Assembly: GCA_018823285.1 (NCBI GenBank)
Contig: JAHJIQ010000019.1
Location: 1-64,000, forward strand
Source: Pseudomonadota bacterium
Lineage (GTDB): Bacteria; Desulfobacterota; Desulfobulbia; Desulfobulbales; JAGXFP01
Length of the DNA stretch: 64,000 bases
Direction of reading: 5' to 3'
In this document: one piece after another, positions 26,582 to 36,284 of the stretch
Layout of the letters: each line of letters begins with the position of its first letter
Position numbering within the stretch: the first letter of the stretch is position 1
Made by a program: the position numbers and the translations under genes
Notes under the pieces: generated by a model
What the model was told of the DNA's origin: nothing
The model's input: the letters and a program-made list of their open reading frames with translations, nothing else
The model's database searches: none

Positions 26582-29485
26582 ATGCCCAACCTGGTCACAG
26601 TGGAGGGGATCAATGAAACCCTCACCCGCATCAACTATAAACCGGACACCCTGAAATTCCGGCTGCTTGAACTGGTCCGCTCATATTTCACCGATCAGGA
26701 TTCGCTGAACACCCTCACCTCTATCCCCCCCGATGAGATCATCGGCCGACTCTGGCAGACCAGCAACCCTGCTGAAATGAAGGCCAGGCGGAAAAACCTG
26801 AGCGGCCTGAAGTCCTCAATCAACAAGGATCTGAAAAAACTTTCCGACTCAGGAGGGAACCCGGAAGGAATCGTCCTGAACCGGGACAATGTCTTTGCCG
26901 TTTCCGAGGAAAAGAAAAACCACCTGCTTCAGGAACTCGGAGTCACTCCCGGTTCTCTCAGCCCGATCCGGGATCTCTTCGCCTCGCTTAGAGAAATGGT
27001 TGCCGGAATGTCCGGCAATTCGGAGAGTGCTGATTTCCAGCAACTGCTTGCTGAGCTTGAAGAAACAAAAAAAACAATCCGCATGCTCGGCAAACTGCCG
27101 GATGATCAGGAACCGGGAGAAAATGCCGGTTCCTCTGAAAATGGGCCAGGGGCCGGGGCCAACGCCGCAGATGTAGCAGAAAGTGACACCCTGCCAAGTG
27201 GGGCAATAAACAATGGAGATGCAACCGGGACTCTAGCGGGAAATGGCGACGCGCTCCTTGACCTCATTGATGAAGAAGTAATTGAAGAGATTACCGATGA
27301 TGAATTCGGCGAGATCGTCGACTACGAGATCCTAGAGGAGGAAGAAGAGCCGCTAGAGCGGAGCGGGTTTGAAGATCATCCGGAAATCCGGGAGAGCAGA
27401 GACCTGGAAGCGGGCTCCTTCGATTCTCCTGAGGATTCCGGGAAGGGCATCATTGAAGAAGACCCGGTTTCAAGCGCTTCAACGGCAATCGGGGAGGCCG
27501 GGGTTGAAGAAGAAATTGAAATTCTCATCGAGGACGATGTCGAGTTTGTTGATGATGCCCCGGTGGAAGAAATAATTGCCGAGTCCTCCACCGATTCCAT
27601 TGTTGGTGAAGAAGTTCCTGCCGACATTGATCAGGAAGCAACTGATTCCGTACCGGAAGAGAAACCTGTCGACCATGATATCGTTACCGCTGAAGATGAG
27701 TTTGATGAAGACGAACTGCCCGAAGAGAAAGGTTCCGCCTCTGCTGCGGATTTTGACGATCATGGCCACGAGACAACCCTTCAACCGGGTGGGCGATTTG
27801 ATCGGGGTATTCCACCCGGCGGCGGAACAGATGGAGATGCTGTCGGAGCAACAGACGCAGACCGTCCGGATGTTGGATATTCTGGATCCGCGACAGGAGC
27901 CACAACTCCTGGAGGTGTCTCCAGCAACGGTGATTCTGCGAAAGCCGGCGAGGAAGGCGCTGGCGACGAGATTGAGATTCTCACCGAGGATGATGTGGAG
28001 TTTGTCGACGACGAACCTGACCAGGATTTTGTCGATGAAATCATTGCGGAAGATATTGATGTCGTTACCCCCACAACTGAGAATCCTGGTGATTCTGGCC
28101 TGCTGAACAATACCCCTGAGGCAGTCGGATCTTCAGATACCGGCAGCGAAAACGCCGGCGATGAGATTGAGGTTCTCACTGAAGACGATGTTGAGTTTAT
28201 CGACGACGAATCTGCTGATGAATTTATCGATGAAATCATTGAGAATGATATCGCCGACACCGTCATTGAGAAAGATGTCTTTGCGGACATAGCCGCTGAG
28301 ACCATCGAAGATGAAACCCTTACCGAGGATGATGTTGAATTTGTCGATGAGGAATCCGAAGAGGCAGTAATTGACGCAGACTTCACAGACACTGTCATTG
28401 AGGAAGAGCTTGCCGGGGATGACACCGAAATAATCGAAGCCGAAGGTTCAGACAATGAACTGGTCCAGGACGAACTCCCTCAACTTGAAGATCTTGAAAA
28501 TATCGAACCTGTTGAATACGTAACGGAAATCCTGGACGAGGATGAGATTGAGCTGGTCGCTTACGAAGACGATACTGCAAGCGACCACAAACCCACACCG
28601 AAACGAAGGCTTCTCGAAGTGCTATCCGATTATCTGGAACCGGAACAGGCTCTTCAGGAAACCGACATCCTTTCGGAGGAACAGGAAGAGTATATCTCGC
28701 AGATTCTCAGGCGTTTCACACCCGCCTTTGTCAGAGTCCAGAAAGGGAATTATCAGGTCGGCACACCTCTCGCCACGCCATCGGAACACCCGGCCAGGAA
28801 TGTTCTCCTCGAATCGTTCCATATCGGCCAGTACCCGGTCACCAATGATCTTTTTGAATTGTTCGTGAGAGACACGGGCTACCAGACAGAAGCGGAAAAG
28901 CAGGGCTTCGGACTCGTCTACGAAGGCCAGTTCTCATCCGGCAGAGACCAGGCAAGCGGCAGAAAGGTATTCACTATCAGAAGAGGCGCCACCGCCAACC
29001 GTGTGGAAGGCGCAAGCTGGAGAGATCCCTCCGGGCCGGGGCATGGTGCGCTGTCCGGCAAGCACAATCACCCGGTAGTCCAGGTAAGTTTCAAGGATGC
29101 GCTGGCCTTTGCCGCCTGGGCCGGGAAACGCTTGCCATCCGAGGAAGAATGGGAAGCCGCCGCAAGAGGGACAACAAACCACCCCTACCCATGGGGTCGC
29201 GAATGGCGTGACTCGCTTGGCAATTTCAGTTCATCCCACCTCGGCGGGACATGTCCTGTTGACCATAACGGCCGGGAGGGGGCAAGCCCTTTCGGCATCT
29301 GTGACCTGCTGGGAAATGTATACGAGTGGACCTCGACGATCCATAATCCGGCAAAAGGCAGAAGCCAGCCGATGTATATCCTGAAGGGCGGATGCTGGAC
29401 CTCGACCGGCAGGATCACCATAAGCCAACGGTTGATCGAACCGAACACCTGGTCCAATACCATCGGGTTCCGCTGCGCGGTTTAA
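26582..29485 (+). CDS. Giant acidic-repeat protein with C-terminal FGE/SUMF1-like domain
   Basis: A 967-residue protein. The N-terminal ~150 residues are helical and charged. Residues about 220-650 are extremely Asp/Glu-rich and contain repeats of EIEILTEDDVEFVDDE followed by FVDEIIAEDI (strong copies at 27508, 27967, 28163 and 28310). From about residue 712 there is a sulfatase-modifying-factor fold (VRVQKGNYQVGTP, HPVVQVSFKDALAFAAWAGK, LPSEEEWEAAARG, LLGNVYEWTS, IGFRCAV). The Cys pair of true formylglycine-generating enzymes is not seen; the region reads LKGGCWTSTGR. There is no signal peptide. It is divergent from the inactive topoisomerase and converges on aroB with a 4-bp overlap. Confidence 0.8.
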   Translation: MPNLVTVEGINETLTRINYKPDTLKFRLLELVRSYFTDQDSLNTLTSIPPDEIIGRLWQTSNPAEMKARRKNLSGLKSSINKDLKKLSDSGGNPEGIVLNRDNVFAVSEEKKNHLLQELGVTPGSLSPIRDLFASLREMVAGMSGNSESADFQQLLAELEETKKTIRMLGKLPDDQEPGENAGSSENGPGAGANAADVAESDTLPSGAINNGDATGTLAGNGDALLDLIDEEVIEEITDDEFGEIVDYEILEEEEEPLERSGFEDHPEIRESRDLEAGSFDSPEDSGKGIIEEDPVSSASTAIGEAGVEEEIEILIEDDVEFVDDAPVEEIIAESSTDSIVGEEVPADIDQEATDSVPEEKPVDHDIVTAEDEFDEDELPEEKGSASAADFDDHGHETTLQPGGRFDRGIPPGGGTDGDAVGATDADRPDVGYSGSATGATTPGGVSSNGDSAKAGEEGAGDEIEILTEDDVEFVDDEPDQDFVDEIIAEDIDVVTPTTENPGDSGLLNNTPEAVGSSDTGSENAGDEIEVLTEDDVEFIDDESADEFIDEIIENDIADTVIEKDVFADIAAETIEDETLTEDDVEFVDEESEEAVIDADFTDTVIEEELAGDDTEIIEAEGSDNELVQDELPQLEDLENIEPVEYVTEILDEDEIELVAYEDDTASDHKPTPKRRLLEVLSDYLEPEQALQETDILSEEQEEYISQILRRFTPAFVRVQKGNYQVGTPLATPSEHPARNVLLESFHIGQYPVTNDLFELFVRDTGYQTEAEKQGFGLVYEGQFSSGRDQASGRKVFTIRRGATANRVEGASWRDPSGPGHGALSGKHNHPVVQVSFKDALAFAAWAGKRLPSEEEWEAAARGTTNHPYPWGREWRDSLGNFSSSHLGGTCPVDHNGREGASPFGICDLLGNVYEWTSTIHNPAKGRSQPMYILKGGCWTSTGRITISQRLIEPNTWSNTIGFRCAV

Positions 29486-30561
29486 GAGAGCCCCACAGCT
29501 TTGTCGATCAGGGCATCGGACACATCATCGGTGATGATTACCTTCCCGATTCCGGTCGGGAGCACGAAGAACGTCCTGCCGCCGACTGTTTTCTTATCCG
29601 TTTTCAGGTACCCCCTGATCTCTCTGCAATCGTAGCCGTCCGGGATGGCTACCGGTAACCCGTATGCGGAGAGCAGGTCACGGACCTTTGCCGCATCTGC
29701 TGCGGTAAAGATATTCTTCCCGACAGCCAGTTGATTTACGGCCACCATGCCGATCGCCACCGCCAGACCGTGATCCAGTTTATACCCTGACGCAGCTTCG
29801 ACCGCATGGCCGATGGTGTGCCCGTAATTCAGAATCCGGCGCAGATCTGATTCACGTTCGTCGGACGCAACCACTTCAGCTTTGATCTCACAGCTTCTGG
29901 CCACGATCTTCTCAATTGCGGTTAGGTCAAGATCAAGGATCGCCTGACGATTTTCATCGAGATAGGAAAAGAAAGCGGCATCCCAGATGACCCCGTATTT
30001 GATGACCTCGGCCAGCCCGTTCAGCAATTCAGAGGGCGGGAGGGTTGTTAAAACATCCAGGTCAATGTAAACACATTTCGGCTGGTAGAAGGCCCCGACC
30101 AGATTCTTCCCTTCCGGAATATCGACCCCGGTTTTTCCTCCCACCGAACTGTCCACCTGCGCGAGCAGCGTAGTCGGCACCTGAACGAAAGGAACTCCTC
30201 TCATATAGGCAGAGGCCAGAAAACCGGTGATATCGCCGGTCACCCCGCCTCCCAGGGCGATGAGCCCGTCCTTGCGGTCAACGCCCAGGCGGGCTAAAGA
30301 ACTGGCAAGCTCAGCGACGGTATTCAGATTTTTACTGGCTTCGCCCCGGGGAAAAGTGACCAGGTCATACGAAAGTCCTGCCCGGGTGAGGGACTCTCCC
30401 AACTGATCTCCGTACAGAGTTGCCACATGGTTATCAGAAACAACAACAAATCGTTTGGCAATATTCCTGGCTTTCAGATCTGTTCCAACTCCCGCCAGAA
30501 GCCCTTCCTTTATAATTATCGGGTACGACCTGTCGCCCAGACCCACTGTTAACTTACGCAT
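29482..30561 (-). CDS. aroB: 3-dehydroquinate synthase
   Basis: Second shikimate-pathway enzyme, NAD- and zinc-dependent; 359 residues. The conserved segments GGGVTGDITGFLAS, PTTLLAQVDSSVGGKTGVD and NYGHTIGHAVE are present, including the metal ligands of the last motif. The stop overlaps the FGE-like gene tail by 4 bp on the opposite strand. A complete family A MITE begins only 20 bp upstream of its start codon (30581), so its original promoter was displaced or replaced by the insertion. No good ribosome-binding site is obvious before the ATG. Confidence 0.97.
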   Translation of the reverse strand: MRKLTVGLGDRSYPIIIKEGLLAGVGTDLKARNIAKRFVVVSDNHVATLYGDQLGESLTRAGLSYDLVTFPRGEASKNLNTVAELASSLARLGVDRKDGLIALGGGVTGDITGFLASAYMRGVPFVQVPTTLLAQVDSSVGGKTGVDIPEGKNLVGAFYQPKCVYIDLDVLTTLPPSELLNGLAEVIKYGVIWDAAFFSYLDENRQAILDLDLTAIEKIVARSCEIKAEVVASDERESDLRRILNYGHTIGHAVEAASGYKLDHGLAVAIGMVAVNQLAVGKNIFTAADAAKVRDLLSAYGLPVAIPDGYDCREIRGYLKTDKKTVGGRTFFVLPTGIGKVIITDDVSDALIDKAVGLS

Positions 30562-30580
30562 GCATCACCATTGTTATTCA

Positions 30581-30872
30581 CTCAACTTTCTGAGTTAGGT
30601 TAATCTCCCGATAAAGCTGAGTTGAGCAGCTGGGCTGCTCGTATGAAACTTATACCCGTAGGGTGAAATTAAGGGATTTTGGCGATTTTTTCGTGCCTGT
30701 ATCCCGCAAGAAGTCAGAAGCCAGGAGTCAGAAGCCAGGAGAAAAGCTTAAATAATCAGTCATTCTGGCTCCTGACTTCTGGATTCTGGATTCCAAACCA
30801 TGGAATGCAGCCATGACTTGGGGGCATTTTATGACAGCAAACCAACATCTTAAGGCAAGTCAGAAAGTTGAG
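30581..30872 (-). mobile_element. Family A MITE, copy 1 (upstream of aroB)
   Basis: A 292-bp element with perfect 13-bp inverted ends, CTCAACTTTCTGA and TCAGAAAGTTGAG, flanked by the 7-bp duplication TTATTCA (30574-30580 and 30873-30879). Inside are the E hairpin unit and a long imperfect palindrome of AGAAGCCAG-type arms. There is no transposase frame. Orientation is given as minus because it is reversed relative to the copies at 35782 and 48782. Confidence 0.92.
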
Positions 30873-30944
30873 TTATTCATCTCTTTCCCGGAGCGCCATT
30901 TCAACCACCCCCAGGATGTCGAGATAAAGAGCCTGCAGGGGGCG

Positions 30945-30980
30945 ATAAAAAAAGGGGATGCCGGTCACTCGGCATCCCCT
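30945..30980 (-). terminator. Terminator of sat
   Basis: On the minus strand, AGGGGATGCCG pairs with CGGCATCCCCT around AGTGAC and is followed by seven T residues. It lies 36 nt after the sat stop codon. Confidence 0.92.
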
Positions 30981-31015
30981 TATGCTTTCAGATTGAAAAC
31001 TTTGCCGACGGCAAA

Positions 31016-32296
31016 TTATTTCATTACTGCTCCGGAAGCGGCGCCCTGCATCTTGACCTCAACTTTCTCGGTCAGACCGGCATAGTACTCACGGAGGATA
31101 ACCAGAACTTCCTCACGACCGAAGTGATCAACAACCTCGGCGCCTTCGGAAAGTGCTTTACGCAGTTTGGTTCCGGAAAGAATAACGCGATCTTCCTTGG
31201 TATGCGGGCAGGTACGAAGAGAAGCCATACCATCACACTTGTGGCAGTAGAAGGTCCAGTCAATCTTCAGCGGCATGCACAGCAGGTCCTGACCGGCTTT
31301 GCCAGTGGTAGGAACTTTGTCGAAAATGGTCTGTGCTTCGAAAAGACCGTAGAAGTCACCAACACCGGCATGATCACGACCGATGATCATCTTGGTGATC
31401 CCGTAGTTCTGACGGAAGGTGGCGTGCAGCAGGGCCTCACGAGGACCGGCATAACGCATATCCAACGGGTAACCTGCCTGGATGACATTGTCTTTGACGA
31501 AGTAATGCTCAACCAGACAATCGATCGCTTTCACGCGAACGTTGGCAGGAATATCGCCTTTTTTCAGATTACCGATCAGGGAGTGGATCAGAACGCCGTC
31601 ACAAACCTCAATGGCAATCTTGGCCAGGAACTCATGAGAACGATGCATCGGGTTACGAAGCTGAAGGGCAGCGATGTCTGACCAGCCGCGCTCTTCGAAC
31701 ATGGCACGGGTCTCAGCCGGGGTCAGGTAGACGCCCTTGTACTCGGCCGGGTATTCGCCCTCGGAGAGAACTTTCACGGTACCGGCCAGGTTGACATCTT
31801 TCTGGGCCATAACCATCTGGACGCCGGGATGATCCTTCAGCGCGATATCCCAGAATTTGTCATCTGCAGATTCTTCGCCTTCGCCCTTGAAAACTTTCTC
31901 ACACTCCCATTTCTTTTCGGCCTCGGTCATCTCATACTTCTCGGAGACCTTCATGGTGGCATAGATCACGCCGTCACGCTCCAGAGCGATCTCGTCACCG
32001 ACTTTGATCCCATCGGCATCTTTTTTGGTGACGTCCAGGGTGATCGGCAGAGGCCAGAAGGTACCATCGGCCAACTGGAATTTCTCACAAACGCTCTTCC
32101 AGTCAGCTTTCTTCATGAAACCATCAAGCGGAGAGAAACCGCCGATACCCATCATGATCACGTCGCCTTTGGCGCGAGCGCTGATCTGGATCTTCTTCAT
32201 TCCTTTCGCTTTCTCCTGCTCTGCAACCAGCTCATTGCCATGCAGTTTGCAGCAAACCAATCCTTTTCCGCCATGAGGGGCTACTAACTTGGACAT
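31016..32296 (-). CDS. sat: Sulfate adenylyltransferase (ATP sulfurylase)
   Basis: Activates sulfate to APS, the first step of sulfate respiration; 426 residues, the usual homo-oligomeric dissimilatory form. Catalytic motifs are [11 protein letters not shown] (QxRNP and HxxH equivalents, near residue 210) and [12 protein letters not shown] near 300. Cysteines near the C-terminus ([17 protein letters not shown]) form the zinc site typical of bacterial and archaeal dissimilatory enzymes. AAGGAGATGTAAA precedes the ATG. It stands as a single-gene unit with its own terminator, separate from dsr; no apr or qmo gene is present here. Confidence 0.98.
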   Translation of the reverse strand: MSKLVAPHGGKGLVCCKLHGNELVAEQEKAKGMKKIQISARAKGDVIMMGIGGFSPLDGFMKKADWKSVCEKFQLADGTFWPLPITLDVTKKDADGIKVGDEIALERDGVIYATMKVSEKYEMTEAEKKWECEKVFKGEGEESADDKFWDIALKDHPGVQMVMAQKDVNLAGTVKVLSEGEYPAEYKGVYLTPAETRAMFEERGWSDIAALQLRNPMHRSHEFLAKIAIEVCDGVLIHSLIGNLKKGDIPANVRVKAIDCLVEHYFVKDNVIQAGYPLDMRYAGPREALLHATFRQNYGITKMIIGRDHAGVGDFYGLFEAQTIFDKVPTTGKAGQDLLCMPLKIDWTFYCHKCDGMASLRTCPHTKEDRVILSGTKLRKALSEGAEVVDHFGREEVLVILREYYAGLTEKVEVKMQGAASGAVMK

Positions 32297-32582
32297 TTTA
32301 CATCTCCTTGTTGAATTTTATGTAAATAAATGAATAGAGCTTCAGAAAATGAAGTTATCCTTATAAAGACGGTCGAAGAAATTGTCAAGGAAAAATTCCG
32401 GAGTTCAGGGCAGGATATTTGAACGGAAATTCAAATTGTTTAGGGATGTCTACATCCGCTCAGAATTGCCATGCAAACGAAGATATGCCTTGGTCTGGGC
32501 AGAAGACCCCCCAGGCCCCGGCATATCAATTTGGAGTGAGTATTCGGATCCCGGAATTACCGGGTTAGACATGTTCCATCAA

Positions 32583-32984
32583 TCAGATGGTGTCCTCGAA
32601 AAGGAGCCCGGCAAGTTCGTCAAGTTTCTGGCGAAGCTTGACAATTTCCTCGGAAGGAAACTGCTTGACCAGCTCACCGCTTTCCCGGTCGGTAATCCTG
32701 ACCAGGATGTCCTCCGTTTCCTTGTGGAGGCTCAGTCCCAGCCGGTTGCCCATCTGGGCCAGATGTTCCTCGATGACCTCGACCGCCTTGCCCAGTTCCT
32801 CCCTGGTCATCGGCTTTTCCTTCTCCTGCCCACCATGCAACGACTTTTCATCCAGAGCCGTCCGGGACGAATCGGCGCTGTTCTGCACCGGCGCCACCTG
32901 AGGCCGGTTCCGGTCTTCGATCTCCACGGCCGGAGAAACCGGAACACCGACAACCTTGACATCGGTATTTGTGTTAATGTCCAT
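32583..32984 (-). CDS. flaG: FlaG family flagellar protein
   Basis: A 133-residue protein with a variable N-terminal half and the conserved FlaG tail. That tail has a helix (ELGKAVEVIEEHLAQMGNRLGLSLHKET) and the strand-turn segment ILVRITDRESGELVKQFPSEE. FlaG affects filament length in other bacteria. The ATG at 32984 has GGAGG 5 nt upstream and is preferred over 32996. It is the last gene of the fliD-fliS-FliT-like-flaG run, 27 nt after the preceding gene. The 285-base gap towards sat holds no gene. Confidence 0.88.
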   Translation of the reverse strand: MDINTNTDVKVVGVPVSPAVEIEDRNRPQVAPVQNSADSSRTALDEKSLHGGQEKEKPMTREELGKAVEVIEEHLAQMGNRLGLSLHKETEDILVRITDRESGELVKQFPSEEIVKLRQKLDELAGLLFEDTI

Positions 32985-33011
32985 AACAACCTCCACTTTT
33001 GAAAATCATCC

Positions 33012-33413
33012 CTACCCTCTATTGCTCATAAATCTCGCATCAGGAGCTTTCCCGCGCCTGACACTGTATCCTTTCAGGGCCGCCTTTCCTTTACGCAGAT
33101 CACCGAGTTTGCCTGCCACAGTATTCCGGCAATCACCCGCCGCCTCATCAAGGGCCTTCCCGACCTTCAACTGCAACTCAATTCTCTTTTGCAGCTCTTT
33201 CAGAAAGTTCATTTCACCTGATATGCCGGGATCAGCAGCGACTTTTTCCAGGCACGCTTTCAGACGCAGAAAAGCCCTTTCCCGATCTTCATGTAAAAAC
33301 ATCAAATCGCTTAAATCACCACTCTTCAACGTCTCAAGCTGTTTAAGCTGCAAAGATTCGAAATCCGTACAGGCGCTGTCCAGCTCCAGATCCAGTTCAT
33401 GGAAATTATCCAT
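33012..33413 (-). CDS. FliT-like flagellar chaperone (by position)
   Basis: A 133-residue, all-helical, charged protein (LQLKQLETLKSGDLSDLMFLHEDRE, FLKELQKRIELQLKVGKALDE). It sits between fliS and flaG, 14 nt after fliS, where many genomes have FliT or another small export chaperone. No sequence motif is strong enough to name it by itself. The helical makeup and size fit a FliT-type chaperone for the cap protein FliD. Confidence 0.55.
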   Translation of the reverse strand: MDNFHELDLELDSACTDFESLQLKQLETLKSGDLSDLMFLHEDRERAFLRLKACLEKVAADPGISGEMNFLKELQKRIELQLKVGKALDEAAGDCRNTVAGKLGDLRKGKAALKGYSVRRGKAPDARFMSNRG

Positions 33414-33427
33414 ACGAGAACCAACTC

Positions 33428-33916
33428 CTAGATTGAAAAAGACAACTTCCGGGACGATGACTCCGGAGCAAACCCTTTCTCCTTACCCGGGATAGAACGC
33501 AAATTTTCCCCCTTGTTTTTACTCCTGCACTCCAGACCGTTTTCCACCATGGCGGTCTGCTCCCACACCTCCTTAAGCTTTTCGATATATTCGCGGGATC
33601 TTTGCAGAATTCGGGTATCGTTATTCACTGAAACCTTCGGCAGCTCGACCAGAATGGCCTCGTAAAGACCGCGCAGGAAAAGCGCCGCCTCCGATTTGTC
33701 ATCCCGGCTTACGGAACCGTTCAGTTCTGAAATGATCGCCACCGCCTTCCCAAGATTCTCACCCCTCTTTCGGGGACTGTTCTCCCTGATCCCCTCTTCG
33801 GCATGATCAAGATGGATCAACACCCTTTCAAAAAGCATGTGAATCAGTTTCACCGGATGGATTTTGGTCTGGGATTCCAGATGTCCGTAGATGTCGCGCG
33901 CCTGGTTGGGAACCAT
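33428..33916 (-). CDS. fliS: FliS flagellin export chaperone
   Basis: Cytoplasmic chaperone that binds the flagellin C-terminus and prevents premature polymerisation. The four-helix FliS body is visible (HPVKLIHMLFERVLIHLDHAEEGI, KAVAIISELNGSV, ALFLRGLYEAILVEL, REYIEKLKEVWEQTA). At 162 residues it is about 30 longer than usual because of a basic C-terminal extension of no known role. It lies 55 nt downstream of fliD in the same transcript. Confidence 0.92.
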   Translation of the reverse strand: MVPNQARDIYGHLESQTKIHPVKLIHMLFERVLIHLDHAEEGIRENSPRKRGENLGKAVAIISELNGSVSRDDKSEAALFLRGLYEAILVELPKVSVNNDTRILQRSREYIEKLKEVWEQTAMVENGLECRSKNKGENLRSIPGKEKGFAPESSSRKLSFSI

Positions 33917-33970
33917 TTCTGCCTCCTGATTGAGTTTGGTGATACTTAAGTCGTTACAATTGCCATCCGG

Positions 33971-35410
33971 TTATTTCTTCGCACTTCCGGTCAACATATT
34001 CGAGATGCTGTCAAACTGGCTGGTGAGATAGTCGGATATCGACGTCATCTGATTCATATATCGGTCCAATTCGATAAATTGTTTAGTCAATAATTCATAT
34101 CTTTTATCAAGTCGGGCGGTATCGTTTTCAATCTGCAGTTCCAGATCATCGATTCTTACCTGGGAGGCGGATTTTTCCGCCTCCACCTGACCGGTGGCGA
34201 GGGTGTATTCACGGAGGCGATCGTTGATCAAGTCGGCCAGGCCGGTCACGTTCGCGTCCTCGTCCCCGAGGAAAAAGGCCTTGACCCCTTCAGGCTTTTC
34301 GCCCCAGGCTGCCTTCAGGGTGGTCTGGTTGATGGTGACCGTACCGTCACGGTTAAATTCAAAGCCGAGATCGACAAAGGAATAGATATTCTTGTCGGTG
34401 GTGGTAAATGAACCGTCGCTATCATTATAAACGCGGGTGATCAGATCTTCGCTGCCGGAGAAGGTGGCAATCATCATGGTCTGCAGTTCAAACGGCAGAT
34501 TCTGAAGGGTGGTATGCATCAACGGCCCGAAAGCGCCTGTTTCCTCATCATAGGAACTGTTGCTCCTGACCTCCTGGACGATTTCATTGTAGGAGTCAAC
34601 CAGAGCGGTGATCGACTCCAGCACCGCGTCATCGTTGCTGCCGATGCTGACCGTTGAAGTCCCGACCCCGTTCAGGGTCATGGTCACCCCGGAAATGGTA
34701 TCGCTGAAGGTATTGGTTTGCCGCTGGTAGTCGATGTTGTCGATCCTGAACTCGGCATTAAGGGAATCGGCCGCCGCGCCTTCCTGCTCGGTCATGGCCA
34801 GGTCCGGCAGCCAGGCGATGGCCTCGATCCGGTTGTCCTCGCCCGGGCTGTCTGCCTGCAGGAACAAACGGTACGGGGTGTCCGGGTCGCCGTCATTGAT
34901 GAGCGAGGCGGTCACTCCCGGATTATCGGCATCGTCGTTAATCAGGTCGACCAGCCCGGAGAGGGTGGTCCCATCGGGCACCGTGACCACAATCGAATCG
35001 TCACCAACCTTATAGCTGAAGGCCTGGTCGCTGCCCTGGGAATTCACACTGCCGGTAGTTTCGGCCAATCCTGCAGACAACCAGGAACTCCTGGAGGCCA
35101 GATCAACAACCTCCAGGGAAACACTTTGCACGGTCGCACCATCCGCCACCTGGACCGAGACGACATCTTCATCCGAGCTGGAGACGGAACGCTGAATAAA
35201 TGTGCCGGCCAGGGAAAGATTGAGGGCGTTGCTTTTCATATCGAGGAGCTTGTTCTTGACTACGGTGAACTCCTCAAGCTGTGCCTCCAGGGTGGTAATT
35301 TTTTCCCGTTTCTGATCGACAACCTGGGTATCCACTTCCCGCAACTGGTCGATAATCCCGTTCAGATCCAGCCCGGAGCCGACTCCGAGAGTGCTTATAT
35401 TTCCAGCCAT
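33971..35410 (-). CDS. fliD: FliD filament cap protein (HAP2)
   Basis: A 479-residue capping protein that assembles flagellin at the filament tip. The N-terminus is the conserved FliD_N (TLGVGSGLDLNGIIDQLREVD, then a coiled segment). The middle contains the FliD_C body with SYNEIVQEVRSNSSYDEETG and GPLMHT. The C-terminus is a coiled coil (ASQVRIDDLELQIENDTARLDKRYELL) ending in the typical QFIELDRYMNQMTSISDYLTSQ. It heads the fliD-fliS-FliT-like-flaG run. A possible sigma-54 promoter is seen about 180 nt upstream. Confidence 0.95.
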   Translation of the reverse strand: MAGNISTLGVGSGLDLNGIIDQLREVDTQVVDQKREKITTLEAQLEEFTVVKNKLLDMKSNALNLSLAGTFIQRSVSSSDEDVVSVQVADGATVQSVSLEVVDLASRSSWLSAGLAETTGSVNSQGSDQAFSYKVGDDSIVVTVPDGTTLSGLVDLINDDADNPGVTASLINDGDPDTPYRLFLQADSPGEDNRIEAIAWLPDLAMTEQEGAAADSLNAEFRIDNIDYQRQTNTFSDTISGVTMTLNGVGTSTVSIGSNDDAVLESITALVDSYNEIVQEVRSNSSYDEETGAFGPLMHTTLQNLPFELQTMMIATFSGSEDLITRVYNDSDGSFTTTDKNIYSFVDLGFEFNRDGTVTINQTTLKAAWGEKPEGVKAFFLGDEDANVTGLADLINDRLREYTLATGQVEAEKSASQVRIDDLELQIENDTARLDKRYELLTKQFIELDRYMNQMTSISDYLTSQFDSISNMLTGSAKK

Positions 35411-35593
35411 GCCTTGATTTCCTCCTGCACCGGAAGTCCGTCTCCCGCCGTGGGCCGCCTTGCTTTCCGAACCTATTCAAGGAACGCCACCCGCGACTGA
35501 AACACACTTCAGTTCATACCTATTTATCGTCACCCGCTGAATTTTCTTGAGAGATTTGTTGACGGAAGCCCCATTTCTCCCGCGAAAATCATT

Positions 35594-35609
35594 TGCAATT
35601 TTTGCGCCC
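35594..35609 (-). promoter_or_regulatory. Possible sigma-54 promoter for fliD
   Basis: On the minus strand the sequence reads GGGCGC-AAAAA-TTGCA, against the consensus TGGCAC-N5-TTGCA. The invariant GG and GC dinucleotides have the required 10-base spacing. It lies about 185 nt before the fliD start, which is far but acceptable. One of six -24 positions and the first base differ from consensus. Confidence 0.4.
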
Positions 35610-35639
35610 GGCAATTCCCTGAGACGATTTTTAATTTTT

Positions 35640-36197
35640 ATGATTACCACTAAAACTCAGCCAGTTTGCTGGTCAACAAGATAAGTGGTTGATATTATTG
35701 GTTTACAGAAATATCGGTGTTGAGTGGGACTTCATATGAACCATCCTTCGACAAGCTCAGGATGAGCGGTATACATAGCAACTCAACTTTCTGACTTGCC
35801 TAAGATATTGGTTTGCTGTCATAAAATAATCCCAAGCCATGGTGGCATTCCATGATTAGAAGCCAGAATCCAGAAGCCAGAAGCCAGAATGACTGATTTT
35901 TTCACCCTTCGGATATAAGTTTCGTAAGAGCAGACCAGCTGCTCAACTCAACTTTAAGCTATTCTCCTGGCTTCTGACTCCTGGCTTCTGCCTTCTTGTG
36001 GAAAACAGGCACGAAAAAATCGCCAAAACCCCTTTATTTCACCCTACGGGTATAAGTTTCATACGAGCAGGCTAGCTGCTCAACTCAGCTTTATCGGGAG
36101 ATTAACTTTACTCAGAAAGTTGAGATAATAATTCCGTTCATCCTGAGCCTGTCGAAGGATGAGCTTGTCGAAGAGTCATTGGCTGAAATTGGAATGA
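35640..36197. mobile_element. Family B MITE, copy 2, interrupted by a family A element
   Basis: 35640-35781 and 36125-36197 together correspond to the intact family B copy at 9622-9820 (TGATTACCACTAAAACTCAG at the left end, TTGTCGAAGAGTCATTGGCTGAAATTGG near the right). They are split by the family A element at 35782-36124. The right end has diverged, so no target duplication is visible. Confidence 0.82.
35782..36124 (+). mobile_element. Family A MITE, copy 2 (nested in family B)
   Basis: A 343-bp element with ends CTCAACTTTCTGAC and CAGAAAGTTGAG. Flanking bases ATAGCAA (left) and ATAATAA (right) correspond to the single ATAGTAA of the uninterrupted family B copy near 9756, so a 7-bp duplication with one later change on each side explains them. 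It is longer than the other copies because a second E unit lies inside it (35905-35960). Confidence 0.9.
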
Positions 36198-36284
36198 CAC
36201 CCTTGGAGTTTATCCATGATGTCTTTGTGTATGTGATAAATATTCACAATGCAGAATATGTTTTTATTTATATGAAGATTTCAA

